From the NCBI GenBank assembly GCA_000827495.1, contig KN817518.1:1638405-1702404 (forward strand): a DNA stretch of 64,000 nt, given 5' to 3'. The notes under the pieces were generated by a model. The model saw only the letters and a program-made list of their open reading frames with translations, was not told the DNA's origin and did not search any database. Shown here one piece after another: positions 11,402-25,496 of this stretch. Position 1 is the first letter of the stretch. Each line of letters opens with the position of its first letter. A program made the translations under genes and the position numbers. This stretch comes from Hypholoma sublateritium FD-334 SS-4. Its lineage: Eukaryota; Basidiomycota; Agaricomycetes; Agaricales; Strophariaceae.

Positions 11402-14400
11402 ATGACTTCTCACTTCCATCGGCCACCACCCTTTCAATTTCCTCGCGGTCCACCGAGTCCTCCCGATACCAATACAGAGACCATTGTGCCTGGCATGCCT
11501 GTGCCCACGATACCCTCCAACCTGTCGTTGTCCGGCCATGAATTTGATTCCGGCCTTGCAGCCTCCAGTCCCGACTTTTCTGGTTCTCGAATAAGGAAGT
11601 CTTCCTCGATTCCTTACCATCCTTCTGGTTTGCGGGACATCAAAGCCGGGCCAACGTCAAGCCATCAGAGGGGCGCCAAATCTTTAATCATCGTGATTCC
11701 TCCGTCGACTTTGCTGAATGAACGAGAGCAATCTCAAGCATTGTATAATGAGCCTTACCACCGGTTGGCTCAGGGAATCATTATGCCTCTTTTCCCATCG
11801 GTACGAACCATGAGTTTTAAACTACTCCGGCACAGCTGATAGGCATGTTGGACAGATGTTCGGACAGTTGACGGCAATCGCTAGGGAATTCAATTTCCCT
11901 AGTACGTCCGGCATCAATTTATACTTCCAATTTGTGGAGGGCGAGTTCACATTGACACCTCGAATTTCCGACGATTCCTGGCCAACGCTATGGAGCCACT
12001 TGTCTGAAACGAGTGAACGGAGACCACTGATTAGCGGCAAAATCGAATTTGATATAGACCATCGTCTTGCCCGATGGTATGGACCTTGGGTATCCTCTGT
12101 TCACAGAGAGGCCTCAGAGGCCAGCCAATCCCACCCGCATACCGCCCCTTATGGTCACTTCCGTGGGGAAAGTAGAACAACCACAGATGGCCGATTCTTT
12201 GATGAGGATATGGGTGAGAGCTCGGCTATCCAGCAACACAGCGCGCCTGTTCGTCATGCTCCCCGGAAATTATCTCTCGTGGAACGGTTCGAGTCGCCTA
12301 CAGTTCGACCCGATAGGCGAGCACTCCTTCCACTGGGAACATCACCCGAGATTTTACCCCCTGCTTCACATACACTTTCTCCTATACGACAAGAGGATGA
12401 ACCGAAAAGTGCACGACAAGATTTGAACAATCGCGTTAAATCTTGGAGGGCTAGTGCTCAGTTGAGCCCCAGCCCCCTCGCCGCTACCGGACAAACTAGT
12501 CTGGAACCTCCGAACCTTCCCAATACCATGGTTTTGAATATCGCTTCTGAGCCGGAGGTTGAAGAAAAATCAATGAATATGGATGATTTTGAGTGGTCTA
12601 TCTCATCGGCTGGTCCTCAATCGGAGGGTACCTTGTCTCCACTTTCATGGGAACGCGCTCCATCCGTGCATTTGGATAGTCGCTTGATGGGATCCGTATG
12701 TAGTACCCCATCCATTCAGACTTCTTCCGGGCCTTCGGATTATGATCCTTTTTCTCCAGGACCAGCACAATTTCCTCGCATACCCTCTCCGGACGTCGCG
12801 CAACGCTTCTATGAAGACGCTCCCAACACTCCCTTGACAGCGACATCTTGGGGCGCCCCACTTTCGTACCCTCCATCTCTAGTGTTGTTTTCACGCGTGC
12901 CGTCGCCCGATATCGGTCACCGATATTACGACTATGCCCCTAACACACCAATGACTGCAACGAGCTGGGGTGCACCACTTTCATACCCCCCGTCGCCAAT
13001 GTGTCTGTCACCAGCCCCCTCTTTAGACCTGGGAGAAAGGGCGACATTTGATGACATCGATCCATCGATCCATTTATCCTCGCCCGTAGACTCCAGAACA
13101 TACATCCCGTCTACATCTACGCTCTGGTATCATGTCTGGCCTTACACTGGTCAGGGAAGACCACACACAGAACCAAATGCCCAATCATCTGTCAGTACTG
13201 AAACGCACGAGGTAGCAGAAGACGGTCTCGTGTGGCGCCAAGTTTGGCCCTACAATTCTCATTCCATATCTGTGGCCATAAATGCTTTACCGAAAGCCCG
13301 ACCGCAATTGGTATACCAGTCATCATTTGTTTATCCATTCACCAATATCTGTAAGTTTTGTTTTTAGTGTGATTATTGTCACTTATACATTTCAGATCGA
13401 CCTGTTTATCCTTATTTCGACATATACCCTGCACTTCAGAAATACACGGATGGCGCTTCCTCTAAACGGGTTATGACTAAAACAGTCCAAGATGGCCAGC
13501 TCAAAGTTGGATATCCTATGAGTGATATATGTGAGTAAAGAATGACTTGCCGAGTTTATTGTTCTGACCATTTTGTAGATGCGGATGTATATCCTCATAA
13601 CTTGGGCAAAATATATCCACCAATTCTGGAAGATACCGAAGGCTACCCTTATAACCTAGACCATATTTATGCCAGTGCGAAACCATCGAGGGCTACTGGT
13701 GTGAACGAAGAAGCCTACCCGTTTTTCAACCTTTGTATGTTTTCTCGAGAAACCCATTGCCTCACGCTGATATTTTCTAACGCACCATAGATCCCCCTAT
13801 GACAACGCCTTTTTTTGCCCACCTTTCGCTGCATCTTTGTGGACCACAATCGCAGTATCCTACTTTTGAGATTTGTAAGAATTTGTTTGATTACGAGACA
13901 CAATTTGCGTTGATTTCTCCGTGACAGACCCGGAAATCCCTAGACATGCAATCGGTCATTTAGCCGCTGATTCGAAGCCAGGAATTTCTTCGGTACCCAT
14001 ATATGCTGTCTCTGGAACAATGTACCCAATCTTTAATTTATGTAAGCTCGGACCCTGTTGGTCTTTATTATCATTGATGGTCTGTGAAGATCCGGCAGTC
14101 TATCCTTTCTTCGACCTCTACCCCTCGCTCGATACTATTCATCGTACGCCAACCGTCCCAGTCGAAGCGGCATTGAATGGTAGATATCTTTTGATGATTG
14201 TGTTTCCGACGTTCATCGTATATCTGACAGATGCTTCTTCTGTTAAAACTTCTGAATGGAAGTACCCCAACTTCAATCTGTGTAAGCGGTCTGCGGTTTA
14301 TCTTATCTATGTCGTGTGGTCAACTTGCCTGTTGTAGACCCATCCGTCTATCCGTACTTCGACCTGTACCCCTCGACAGTCGGTTGCGTTGACCTTCATA

Positions 14401-15964
14401 AACGAAGGATAGGTGTGTATCTTTATCCAGGTTTTGATTGGCTCTATCTTACTCATGATCACAAGTAGATCCCCCTGTGAAGACCCGGTCGACCATATCG
14501 ATCTCAGTATCATACCCATTTTTTGATCTCTGTAAGTTCGTTTGAATATCCCTTCTGACCTTGCTGGACACCATGCAGATCCTGGAGTGTACCCATTCCT
14601 TCAGATATATCCCGCGGCCTATGATCTTGCGACGAGAGAGTCGACCAATAATGTACTGGCGTGTGCGGGTACAGAACTGCTACTGACTCCGACTCTCAAA
14701 ACGATGTACCCTTCGTTCAACCTATGTATGAGGCATCTTTGTGGACTGCATGATGATGCTGACATTTTTGTAGACCCAGGCGTCTATCCTTATCTGGATA
14801 TTTATCCCGCTACATATGGTTTCAGGAATATCTATTCCACGCCTTCAGTGCCCATTGAAGTTGACAGACAGCTGTATACCCCAATGGCGGCGGCGTATCC
14901 ATCCTTTGTGCTTTGTGCGTCACTTCCTTCTTGTCAGGCATGAACCATTGAAACCCAATCCACATAGATCAGAGCGTCTATCCGTATTTCGATTTGTACC
15001 CCGCCCCATATTTTAAGGACGATACTCTCGAAGAAATGACTACCACATCGCAGAATCCGGAATCGGTTGTTGTACAATCCAGCTCACGATACCCAATATT
15101 CAACTTGTGTATGTTCTTCAAAGACTGATGCCATGGGTAAAGCTGACGCCAGGATTTGTCGTAGATCCTGCTGTATATCCCTACTTTGATATCTATCCAT
15201 CACTCCCATCGAGCCCCGTAGCCCCGACCAAGAGAGCAGACGTGATAGCAACCAGGTTTTCTAGCAGGTTAACGCATGCAGAATTGCACGCAATGGTCAT
15301 GATGGAGAAAGTTGGGTCTACAGGATCGTTTGGCCACATGGAACATGGAATCAACCCTTCCGAAAGCGATATCCAAGCTTCCCCTCATGCCAACTTCTTG
15401 TACGATGCAAGTCACGACGCCAATCTGAGGAACTTCGGTACCCCCGCTCGGAATATAAATAGATCGTCCTCGTCGCAAGCTTACAGGGTATCCATGGCAT
15501 TCAAAGCGGGAGCATACAGTATGTCGCAAGACCGAAGTAATCAATCGGAGTCGCAGCGAACGACACCAGAGTTTAATTCCTCTTCGATTTCACTATCCAG
15601 GACTCGGAGTCTCCGACATGAACAACCCGATTTCCCTCTTCCCCCACATTCTTCCGTTGCTCAGAGACGTGACACCATGTCAAGATCAAACAGCCTGCGG
15701 GACCAGATACACACAGGGTCTTCAATTGGCCTGCCTTCAAGACCTGCTCCTCCCAGAAAGCGAGACAGCATAGTTTTGCAACGAGTCAAAGCATATGACA
15801 GCACTGGTGAATATGGCCCTTATATCTTCTATTGACCAATAAATCTGACAGCAATAAAATTAGCAGAAGCCATGGTTAGCACTAGAGACACTCTTTCCAA
15901 GTTCCCTATGCCGCCTAAAGCTCCCTTGCCTCCCCTACCAATAGATAGATCAGGTACACTGTAG
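11402..15964 (+). CDS. Unrecognised protein with a tandem array of Tyr-Pro motif exons
   Basis: Exon 1 (11402-about 11800) is Pro/Ser-rich; exon 2 (about 11856-13350) starts with an apparently folded block (MFGQLTAIAREF, LYFQFVEGEFTLTPRI) and then a Ser/Pro-rich region. After it come eleven small internal exons (13396-15108), separated by introns of 45-56 bases, then a long exon 15165-15806 and a last exon from 15864 or 15867 to TAG 15962-15964. Every intron of the array is phase 1; at most junctions it splits a Tyr codon. Exon starts repeatedly encode P-x-VYPYFDLYP-like motifs (eight variants) and exon ends encode YPxFNLY-like motifs. The C-terminus has Pro-rich SH3-ligand-like segments (RPAPPRK, PPKAPLPPLP). 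I do not recognise the family; no function is assigned. Confidence 0.8.
12761..13010 (+). repeat. Tandem protein repeat of about 40 residues in exon 2
   Basis: Two adjacent units read FPRIPSPDVAQRFYEDAPN...TATSWGAPLSYPPS and FSRVPSPDIGHRYYDYAPN...TATSWGAPLSYPPS. The second half of each unit (ATSWGAPLSYPPS) is identical at protein level while codons differ in part, so this is an older duplication under constraint. A weaker third start (LSPAPSLDLGER) follows. Later in the same exon WYHVWPYT and WRQVWPYN form another pair. Confidence 0.8.
13396..15108 (+). repeat. Array of eleven symmetric phase 1-1 exons
   Basis: Exons at 13396-13530, 13579-13734, 13791-13874, 13928-14041, 14090-14179, 14231-14281, 14338-14412, 14469-14531, 14579-14725, 14774-14914 and 14968-15108 have lengths 135, 156, 84, 114, 90, 51, 75, 63, 147, 141 and 141, all multiples of three, with every flanking intron in phase 1. 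At nine of the junctions the exon ends on T and the next begins AT or AC, so the intron sits inside a Tyr codon before the Pro-rich VYP motif. The pattern points to exon duplication with conserved intron position. Confidence 0.8.
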
Positions 15965-17225
15965 ACATGCTTTGGATTATACAAAGTGTTTTTTTGTCTA
16001 GATTTTACTTTATATATGTATATATGATCATGCACCACCTTGCCTGAGGCACATACTGGAAGTCTCCAAGGACTGAAAGAGGAATATAAGGCATTTCAGA
16101 GTATACTAGAATTTGACTGGTGCTTCGCACGAGGTATTTTTTCCGAAAATGTACAGACAATGGCAAGATAATTGTGTGATTCATGTACTGAGAAATAAAT
16201 TCAGTTCCACTTGATTAATGATAAATTTTGACAAATTTTGAAGACCCTAAGCGTTCGTCAGCTCGGAGCTTCGCTCCTCGCCCCCTCACGTGTACTCGTG
16301 CCCACTTGAGTGTCCTGTTTAAGTGCCACCTAAAGTATCAAGCATCAAGCATCAAGCACAGTTGAGCCACAGAGAGCCTCAAGACAACAATAAAAAGATA
16401 TACACTGAGAGCAGTACCATGGAAAGTTCAAGAAGCAAATATTACTGCCAGATTTAAGAAGACAGTAGTGGTACACCAAATGTTATATGAGGATGCAATT
16501 TGGATGCAGGAACGTCAAATACTGTTGACCTTATATAATTTTTGGCGTTAGTCGAGCCCCTGGTCCAGCGCTGGGGACCGTGTCGCGATCATTGCAGACT
16601 TATTCACGAACGAAACATGACCATCAACTCGGAATCTGGACACGTCGCGCGCTCAGCCCGCCTGGTGCCCGTGCCGGAGCTCTTTGCACTTTGAAGTCTT
16701 CCATCATTGAAACATCTAATGATCTAAAATATGTCTGTGAATGTTTAAGTACATTAAATCTGTCTGTAGTTAGAAACACCCAAGAAAAGCAAACTGCTTT
16801 TTGAAACCACAGAAAGAGTAAGCCGAGTTTGTTCCAAGTTTGTTCCAGCTGCGGACATTCGAGGCCATCACGTACAGACCACCTGGAACAGCGCCGAGAA
16901 TTATCGCTTATCCCGTGCTCTCCAGCAAATGAGAGACTGTTTTTGTCCCTGTACAGCGCGCTGAGCAAGTGCCCACATGTCCCACATTGTTTTTTAAATT
17001 TAATAACTGAGAAACAATCCTATTCCAGTGCATAAAGAGTAAGGCAGTTTGTAAGAGGTGAAAGGTGCGCATTGCGAATGCGGGAGGAAGTGCAAGAGGT
17101 GTGAGAAATTGACTCGACCAATCAGAATGTCATTTTGTGTCATGTGACAAAACACCCTGTTCAAATTATAATATAGATGAGGGATGGATTCTGGAAAGAT
17201 TGAAAAGTCATCCTTCTCGGTCGAT
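15965..17225. other. Intergenic region, no supported gene
   Basis: About 1.26 kb between two convergent genes (+ on the left, - on the right). It is fairly AT-rich with small local repeats, for example ATCAAGC repeated three times near 16340-16355 and GTTTGTTCCA repeated near 16828-16846. An open frame of 114 codons on the minus strand (16624-16968) shows no recognisable domain and is not called. Confidence 0.5.
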
Positions 17226-18282
17226 CTAACAATTTTTATGCTCTAGTGGATCCTCAGGCTCTTCGTCTATGTCTTCATGGACCATTTCTTCTTCTGGTAG
17301 ATCACCTGCTCCGCTTATGGTGTGGCCTGAACCTGGCATATCGACTTCTGCCGCAAGTGCTGCTAGGCGGGCTGCTTTCTCAGCTTCTATGGTAGCCCGC
17401 CTTGCTGCAGCTTCCGCGCGTCCCACACGCTGCTCTCTTTCAATCTGGTCGCGCACTAATTTCGCTTTTCGATCATCCATGAAAGCCAACTTGACCTGTA
17501 TTTACAACATCGTGACGATTTTCATGAATTTTCAGGTCACACTACAGGGCTAGAAATGAAATGCTACTAACCTTCTCTGCAATGGCGTCGTGCGCGGCCT
17601 TTTCATTTTTCTTTGCCAAAGCTATCCGCTCTTCTTTCTCGTTCTCGATGGCAAGATATTCTTTCAAGATGATAGAGCCAATCTGCAAGTCTTCAAAGTG
17701 TCGGCGGTGGAAGGTATAATATGGCTGGAAGTTTATGACCTCAAGAAAGACATCATTATAAAACGACTCTGATTCAAAGATCGTACCTCTGGCTTGAACC
17801 CGAGCTAGAGGATTGCGATGAGTACGGGGAGTCGTTGTGGAGCTACTATGCGAGATGATGTCACTGACTTCGATGGCATACTCAAGCGCCCCTTTGCGGT
17901 CTACAAGCTCCCTCTTGATCATAGTGTTCGTTGGTTTGAATTGCTGGTACTTTTCGTTGTCAGGTTCACGTAGTATATTCTCTGATATCGTCAGCAAGGT
18001 CTAGAAAGAATTCGACGAGACATGTTCAATGGCAGCAGTGACAATGTAGGAAGAACTCTGTACTTTGAGAGAGCTCATTGCCTGTTGCCTTGTGTTCGGG
18101 CGAATAATCCCAGGATCTAACAGGCGGCGGAACCTCTGGCGCCGTTCACGTTCAACAGCTAGTTGCGCGGCAGTCAGTTGCGGAGCGGTATCCCGGGTTC
18201 GACGTTCAGCTGCTGCTGCAAGTGCCTCAGCAGATATCGCCGCAGAACCGGGGGGGATCGCCGGAGACGAAGCGTTGGACAT
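17226..18282 (-). CDS. PUB-domain protein
   Basis: Starts at ATG 18280-18282 with an Ala-rich stretch, then a helical segment ERRQRFRRLLDPGII. After an intron at about 18000 the second exon has LLTISENILREPDNEKYQQ, FKPTNTMIKREL and GALEYAIEVS, which matches the PUB (PNGase/UBA/UBX) fold that binds the C-terminal tail of p97/Cdc48. The last exon is a charged coiled-coil-like helix (QIEREQRVGRAEAAARRA) and an acidic tail ending EHKNC at stop 17226-17228. PUB proteins link Cdc48 to ubiquitin-dependent protein turnover; a specific role here is inference. No transglutaminase or UBX domain is present, so it is neither PNGase nor a classic UBX protein. Confidence 0.72.
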
Positions 18283-18624
18283 AGGATCGATTAATGATTT
18301 GAGTTGTATGAGATGTACTAGGTTGTATTAAACCTAGATTGGAGTTAGTAAATAGAGGCGTTCACCGTTGGAGACTGGAGTGAACGTGCTTGAGCGTCTG
18401 GCCTAAAGGCGTAATCATGTGCATCCTGACCAATCATTGTGTCACACAACGTTGCAACCCAATTGCAACCACTTAGTTCTAAGTACCTCTCATTTTTCTG
18501 TTACCGATCTACCAAGGGCCCTGAAAAATTATATGGTATTCATATACAAAATGCCTCTACGAGGGTATCATAGAAATGGGACATCAAGCGCTACCGACTA
18601 AGAAATGGGTGCTTCATCCTTTGT

Positions 18625-20186
<1,562 letters not shown>

Positions 20187-20321
20187 GGTTGATGTGGGGC
20201 AGGACAAGGTCTGAGAGGTGACTGCGGGGCGTTGTAACCATCAACGTCATTCAGCGGACTTTCAAACAAATACTAATCAACGATATTTATTTATTTTGTA
20301 GTTAATCTACTTCGCACTTCG

Positions 20322-22812
20322 ATGACCAGTCGTTCATCGCGTCGTCCCCAGGTTCAAACGCCTCTCAACTCTTTAGAATCACTTCTTTTTGCTCAGGCAA
20401 CTTGGGAGCTTGGCGCCGGCCCCAATGCATGGCAGAGCGTCGCGAAGTTGCTCTCAAAACACCCACTCTTGTCGCGTCCTAAATCGTTCTTCAATGCTCA
20501 AGTGCGTACAAACTCAGTACCTAAGTATTAAATGATGCCTTTTCATCATTGGGATACCTAGTCGTGTCATGCCATGTACGAGCAACTTATGAAGGATGCC
20601 GAACTTGAATTGTATGCCATGTTCTTAAATATATTGGCCCTCCTTTAACAGCTTGTTCTCGCCTTGTGCTGCAGGAGCGAAGCAAACGACGGACCGCATG
20701 GTGTGTCAGTCTTTCTTCTGAATGTCAAAAGTAACTCATTCTGTATTCCAATAGCACCGATGAACCTCAAACTGGCAGAAAGACACTTCCGGTCGCGACA
20801 CACTGAATTGCGGGAGCTTATATTGACAGAGGAATCTAAATTCAAGTTGCGTGCCCCATTGCAGAAGTATATCTAATACTCATTCACTAGTTGAATTTAG
20901 GACTATCTTAAAGGAGATTGAGGACATACGTGCAGGACTATGGGACAGGAAGATCGAAGTCAAAGTAACCGGCAAAGTTTCGGTAGACGAGGACGAGGAC
21001 GATACCGAAACCCCAGACAAAGGGAAAAAAACGCATACCGTTTCAAGCCAACCCACAGATGAAATATTCGATGGCTCTGAACTAAGCGGTGTGACGGAGT
21101 CCGTAGAATCGACTTCTTCGACCTCACTGCTCAAGGTCCGCGGATATGCCATTACCCGTACTGAATATCATGTACTTATTCACTCACAGGATGAATTAGT
21201 CGTCACAGGCACACATGAGGAACAAGACTCAACACAGACTATCATTGCGTCACCTGCTGATGTTCCAGAGCGAAGTTTGACGCCTCGAGGAGATATAAAA
21301 TCCCCCTCACCTCCTTTGCTTGCAGATGTGGTTGAACAGGTGGTAGCGACGACCAGTCAGGATGAAGAAATGCCGCTCGCTGCAGGGATTACACTTTCTC
21401 CTCTTGCCTCGGAATCTCATACGGCATTGAGTGACGCCAATGTTTCAATACCCGAAAATGAAGACGTGGATATGGAATTACCGGAAAAGAATGAGGAACG
21501 AAAGGAAGAACAAATTTCGGAGATAGAAAAATATCCTGACGTTGGAGAAAGGCCCGGGTCGGTGGATCGGCATACTGGCGAGAAGCAGGAGGAGGAGGAG
21601 GAAGAAGAGGAGGAAGAGGAGGAATCAGTGAAACAAGACGAAGATATCAAGGAAGAAATTCCTCCTGAACAGAAAGAGGACCTTTCGGTCGATATTGTGA
21701 GTGAAGGTGATGTTGACATACGACCACAGCCATCGGAACAAGAGGAGGAACAGGAACAATCAGAACATGCTCAAAGCTCCACCATTGAAATACCTGCATC
21801 TGATGCAGATGTTGCTGCAAATGAAGAGCGTTCTTCTGGTTCGGAGGAAGAGCCCAAAGAACCGACTCGACGTGCGTGTCCTTCGCATTGACCTCTCAAT
21901 ATTGACATAAATTTTGGTCAGGGTCTACTCGACGGCGCAAAGCATCTGTTACGCTGGCTCCTCCAATATCCACTCGGAAGCGATTACGATCACAAGCACG
22001 TGTATCCGAATCAGAGCTACAAAATACAGTAGACTCTGAAAACGAAGACGAACAGGAACAAGAAATGAGAGATGACGACACTCCCCAGCCAGAAGATGAA
22101 GTTTCGTCCCCATTCGATGGTGTTATGACTCGACGCCGTGAAGGTATGTCATAAATCGCATAATCAAACAAGCTGTTAGAACATGATCTGGTTAGGTAAA
22201 AGAAAGGCCTCATTCCTCGACAACGTAGACTCTCCACTGGAAAAGAAAAGAATGCGCGAAGATTCTGAACCTGTGGATGAAGATGAACCAGGTTTGTTCA
22301 ACTACATTGGAAAATGACTTGGTACTCACGCCTTTTATTAGGCCCCAGTTCGCATAATACTCGCGGTCGCATCACCCGACAGGGTATGCGTACAGAAGAA
22401 CAGGTAGCTTTGAAACGGTTCCAGAATGTCATCAGCATGTTACATTCTCAAATATCCCAACATCGCAATGGCAACATCTTCCACAACCCTATCAAAAATT
22501 CAGAAGCACCAGATTATCATGAAATTGTCAAACGGCCCATGGATCTTAAAACAATCAAGACCAGAGTCAAGGATGGTTTAATCGCGAATTCTCTCGAATT
22601 TCAGCGGGATATCTTTTTGATGTTTGCCAACTCCATGATGTACAACAGGCCGGGCTCGGATGTATACGCCATGGCAGAAGACGTGAGTCTCCTCAGGCAT
22701 TGCATTGTGCAGTCAATTCTTATCTTCTTCGTAGATGATGTTCGAAAGTGAGGCTCAGATCATTGCATTTCGCCAGACGGAAGGAATGGTGAAGCGAGGG
22801 CAGCGGCCTTAG
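20322..22812 (+). CDS. BRD8-like bromodomain protein (NuA4-type subunit)
   Basis: Starts at ATG 20322. The N-terminus LLFAQATWELGAGPNAWQSVAKLL, then SCHAMYEQLMKDAELE and a helix ILKEIEDIRAGLWD, resembles the BRD8 N-terminal region that joins NuA4/TIP60. The centre (21000-21890) is acidic and disordered with a run of Glu near 21587-21623. Short exons lead to a C-terminal bromodomain: FQNVISMLHSQISQHRNGNIFHNPI, APDYHEIVKRPMDLKTIK, FMFANSMMYN-like with the conserved Asn (MYNRPGSDVYAMAED). After an intron at about 22684-22735 it ends at TAG 22810-22812. Bromodomains bind acetyl-lysine. NuA4 membership is inference from the N-terminus plus a single C-terminal bromodomain. Confidence 0.83.
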
Positions 22813-23325
22813 TTTCCTTCGTTCGGTTTTACAAAAATTTGCCTGCTTACTGCGGCGGCGACCAACTTTGTATTAAGTACATGTCTTATGCTTAGTTTTG
22901 TATGTAAGTACCTACTGTCCCTGTACTGTCCCAGTTTTGTAAATAAAGTGCTTGGAATTCGGAGGGACTCGGGCCGTTGATTGCATGTTGTTACGTAACG
23001 TAAAACGCCAATTGTGGAACTGCCAGCTGTGGGTCATGCCTGATCATGCCTGTGGATCGGAACTTCTCCAGCTGTGCTAAGTACAGTGCCAGGATCTGAG
23101 GATCAGTACTCCAGTTCGCCAACCAATCGCCAACAGTGGAATGGCAAAGCCCGGCAACCTCAATACTTCGCCAATACTTCGCAGTAAGATTCAGTAAGAG
23201 CCTGGGTTCCGAAGACTTGAGTCACTTGACGCACCTCCGAGTCATTATATTGGCCCACCCTTCTCAACACAGCACCTTGCACAGACTTGGCACAGACCCC
23301 ATGTTCCCTTCGACTGACATTCAAA
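22813..23325. other. Intergenic region between bromodomain and PDK-like genes
   Basis: About 510 bases holding the 3' UTR of the bromodomain gene and the promoter of the next gene, both on the plus strand. Short direct repeats occur (CCAATACTTCGC near 23156-23178, CTGTCC near 22915-22931). No gene is seen. Confidence 0.5.
22942..22947 (+). terminator. Polyadenylation-like signal AATAAA
   Basis: AATAAA lies 130 bases after the bromodomain gene stop in an AT-rich stretch. Fungal 3' end signals are loose, so this is only a plausible 3' processing site. Confidence 0.3.
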
Positions 23326-25202
23326 ATGTTCAAGTTATGCAATGGACTTCGTCTCCCACATTCAATACCTATCCCATATTTCCGTCGTTCCACATCTACA
23401 GCCCTCCACTTCTACCAAAACAGACAACTTGATCTCCATGCTGCGAAGGAAGCCAAACGGTTGACTCTAAGGCAACTGGTATGCAGTTTGAAACAGATCT
23501 TGAGTCAAACTGAAGGGTACTCCCACAGGTCTATTTTGGGCGCCATATGAACGAAGAGCGACTGATTACTGTGAGTTACTACAAAAATTCATACCGTCAA
23601 TGCACAATCGATATAACAGTCCATAGAGCGCCAACTATGTTCGTACGGAATTACCTGTGCGAATTGCGCATCGTTTGCGTGATCTTCAAGCATTGCCATA
23701 CGTCGTGGTGACTCAAGAGGGTGTCGCCAAAGTCTACGAGGTTCGTACAGTATGGCAGAGTACAAGCATCCTGTACTCATAATATTCTAGCTTTATTGGT
23801 CGGCTTTCAATAAGTGCGTGTCCATTCGGCCAGCGTTTTCTCAGCCATAAATGGAACGTATAAGATTTCGACAATACCCTCCCATCAAAACTCTCGAAGA
23901 AAATGAAGAATTCTGTAAATTCATTTCCACCCTCTTACAAGAACAGTCAGGCCAATTCCTTTATAAGCGCAACAATTTTCGATCCTAATTGCCAATTGCC
24001 ACAGTGCCCCTGTCATTCCGAACCTATCTCTTGGTTTATCTCTTTCCTCTCATTACCTCCCTCCGGACGAGCTTGATGCTTTCATGCGCCGCATGTTGAT
24101 ATCACGTATCTCCCGTCGCGTTCTGGCCGAACATCACCTTGCTTTATCTAAATCATTCTCTGATCGCGGAAAAGATACCACCGGCGAGCCTCACGTGGGC
24201 ATTATCTTCACTGGACTGAATATCAAACGGAGTGTAGAACACTGCGCAAAACTCCTTGTCGAAAGTCGTCTATGGTTTGCAGATATCTCCACAGATGGCG
24301 AACCTCCCTGGCAACCTGAAATCCAAATTGACGGGCACATCGACACAGCCTTCTCATATATTCGGGAACATCTCGAGTATGTTTCTCACCTCGTTATCAG
24401 GGACAGTAGGCTCATTCTCATAGATATATCATCTTTGAGCTACTGAAGAATGTAAGTTCTTTTTCGTTCGTGTCCTTCGACCTAAAAGACAGTTCTATTA
24501 GGCAATGAGCGCTATCTATGCCAAACATATGCCTAAGACCTCTCCTCCGCCGATTCAAGTAACAATCGTAGCAGGGAAAAACGATGTTGCGATTCGCATC
24601 AGTGATCAGGGCAAGTATCCATATGAATTGTGCGATTTCCACTTTCTCACTTTACCATAGGCGGTGGGCTCAGCCATGCTCAAACCCCGATCTCCACTCC
24701 GTCCGACCTATTCTCTTTTTCTCATGTTCGAAATGCAACAAGGCTTGAGGATTCTAGAATCGGAGCACTTCGAAACGCGAGCCAAAGCCAAGAAGGTTTA
24801 CGAGCGACCGTAGCCGAACAACTCGGAAGCTGGGAGAAAGCACGAAAACAGGAGACTGTTGATTTATCTGCTGCTCCTTCACAGATCCTGCATCCGCGCA
24901 TCGGCATTGGATTACCGATGAGCAACATCTTTGCAACGTGAGTGAAATGATTGCAGTTGTACCTCTTTTTCATTGCTTGTATGCAGTTATTTTGGAGGCA
25001 CTCTACAATTAGTGTCCTTGGATGGCTGGGGTAAGCATCATATTTATTAGTATCCCCAGAACAAGATTAATGCTTGTGTATACTAGGTACTGACGTTTAT
25101 CTGCGTCTTCCGAAATTGGTCTGTTCAGTTGTATAGCTATCAGTACCCGTTTACTGATTTCGTGAGACATAGGGCACCAATTTGGAAGGAATCGAGCTGT
25201 GA
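23326..25202 (+). CDS. Mitochondrial 2-oxoacid dehydrogenase kinase (PDK/BCKDK family)
   Basis: Begins MFKLCNGLRLPHSIPIPYFRR at ATG 23326, a basic mitochondrial-type leader. Exons then read YFGRHMNEERLI, VRTELPVRIAHRLRDLQALPYVV, an all-helical N-domain, RRMLISRISRRVLAEHH with the conserved His region, and the GHKL ATPase domain: ELLKNAMSA (N-box), ISDQGGGL (G1), GIGLPMSNIFATYFGG (G2) and LVSLDGWGTDVYLRLPKL. A last small exon after an intron at 25123-25173 adds GTNLEGIEL and TGA at 25200-25202. These kinases inactivate pyruvate or branched-chain 2-oxoacid dehydrogenase by serine phosphorylation in the matrix. Which complex is the substrate cannot be told from sequence alone. The retroelement starts 128 bases downstream. 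Confidence 0.9.
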
Positions 25203-25330
25203 ACTCTAATTTGTACATATGTGTATGAGTACTCCCCTCCGTCGTCACAGAACGACCCACAGGGAAAGATGGATTGTGTTCCGGGTGCGTACAATGTCAC
25301 ATCGACCATTTAAATGTATTCAATATGAAT

Positions 25331-25444
25331 CCAATGATGGCAACGTTAGAAGATCGCGCGGAAAGTAATAGGTTAAAGAATTCCCGTCGGCCGTGAAAAA
25401 CAGCCAAACGGGAACTCCGAATTTTTATTTTGAAGGAACGGGCT
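25331..25444 (-). repeat. Split direct repeat B2 (outer copy)
   Basis: 114 bases repeated at 25823-25936 with one difference (T versus G in AGGTTAAAG/AGGTGAAAG). It holds a hairpin with arms TTCCCGT (25381-25387) and ACGGGAA (25408-25414). Confidence 0.88.
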
Positions 25445-25496
25445 GCGCTACTATAACATGACTATAGTATATAGGTGTGGGAGGGTGGGTAGCGCA

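Noticed and set aside
16624..16968. 114-codon minus-strand frame
   Set aside because: No domain, no splice partners, unclear composition; likely chance.
20187..20207. Upstream start of the aspartic protease
   Set aside because: The codon at 20205-20207 is TTG, and the ATG at 20184-20186 gives a clean signal peptide.
21587..21623. GA-rich tract as a simple repeat element
   Set aside because: It is the codon run for a Glu-rich acidic stretch inside the bromodomain protein.
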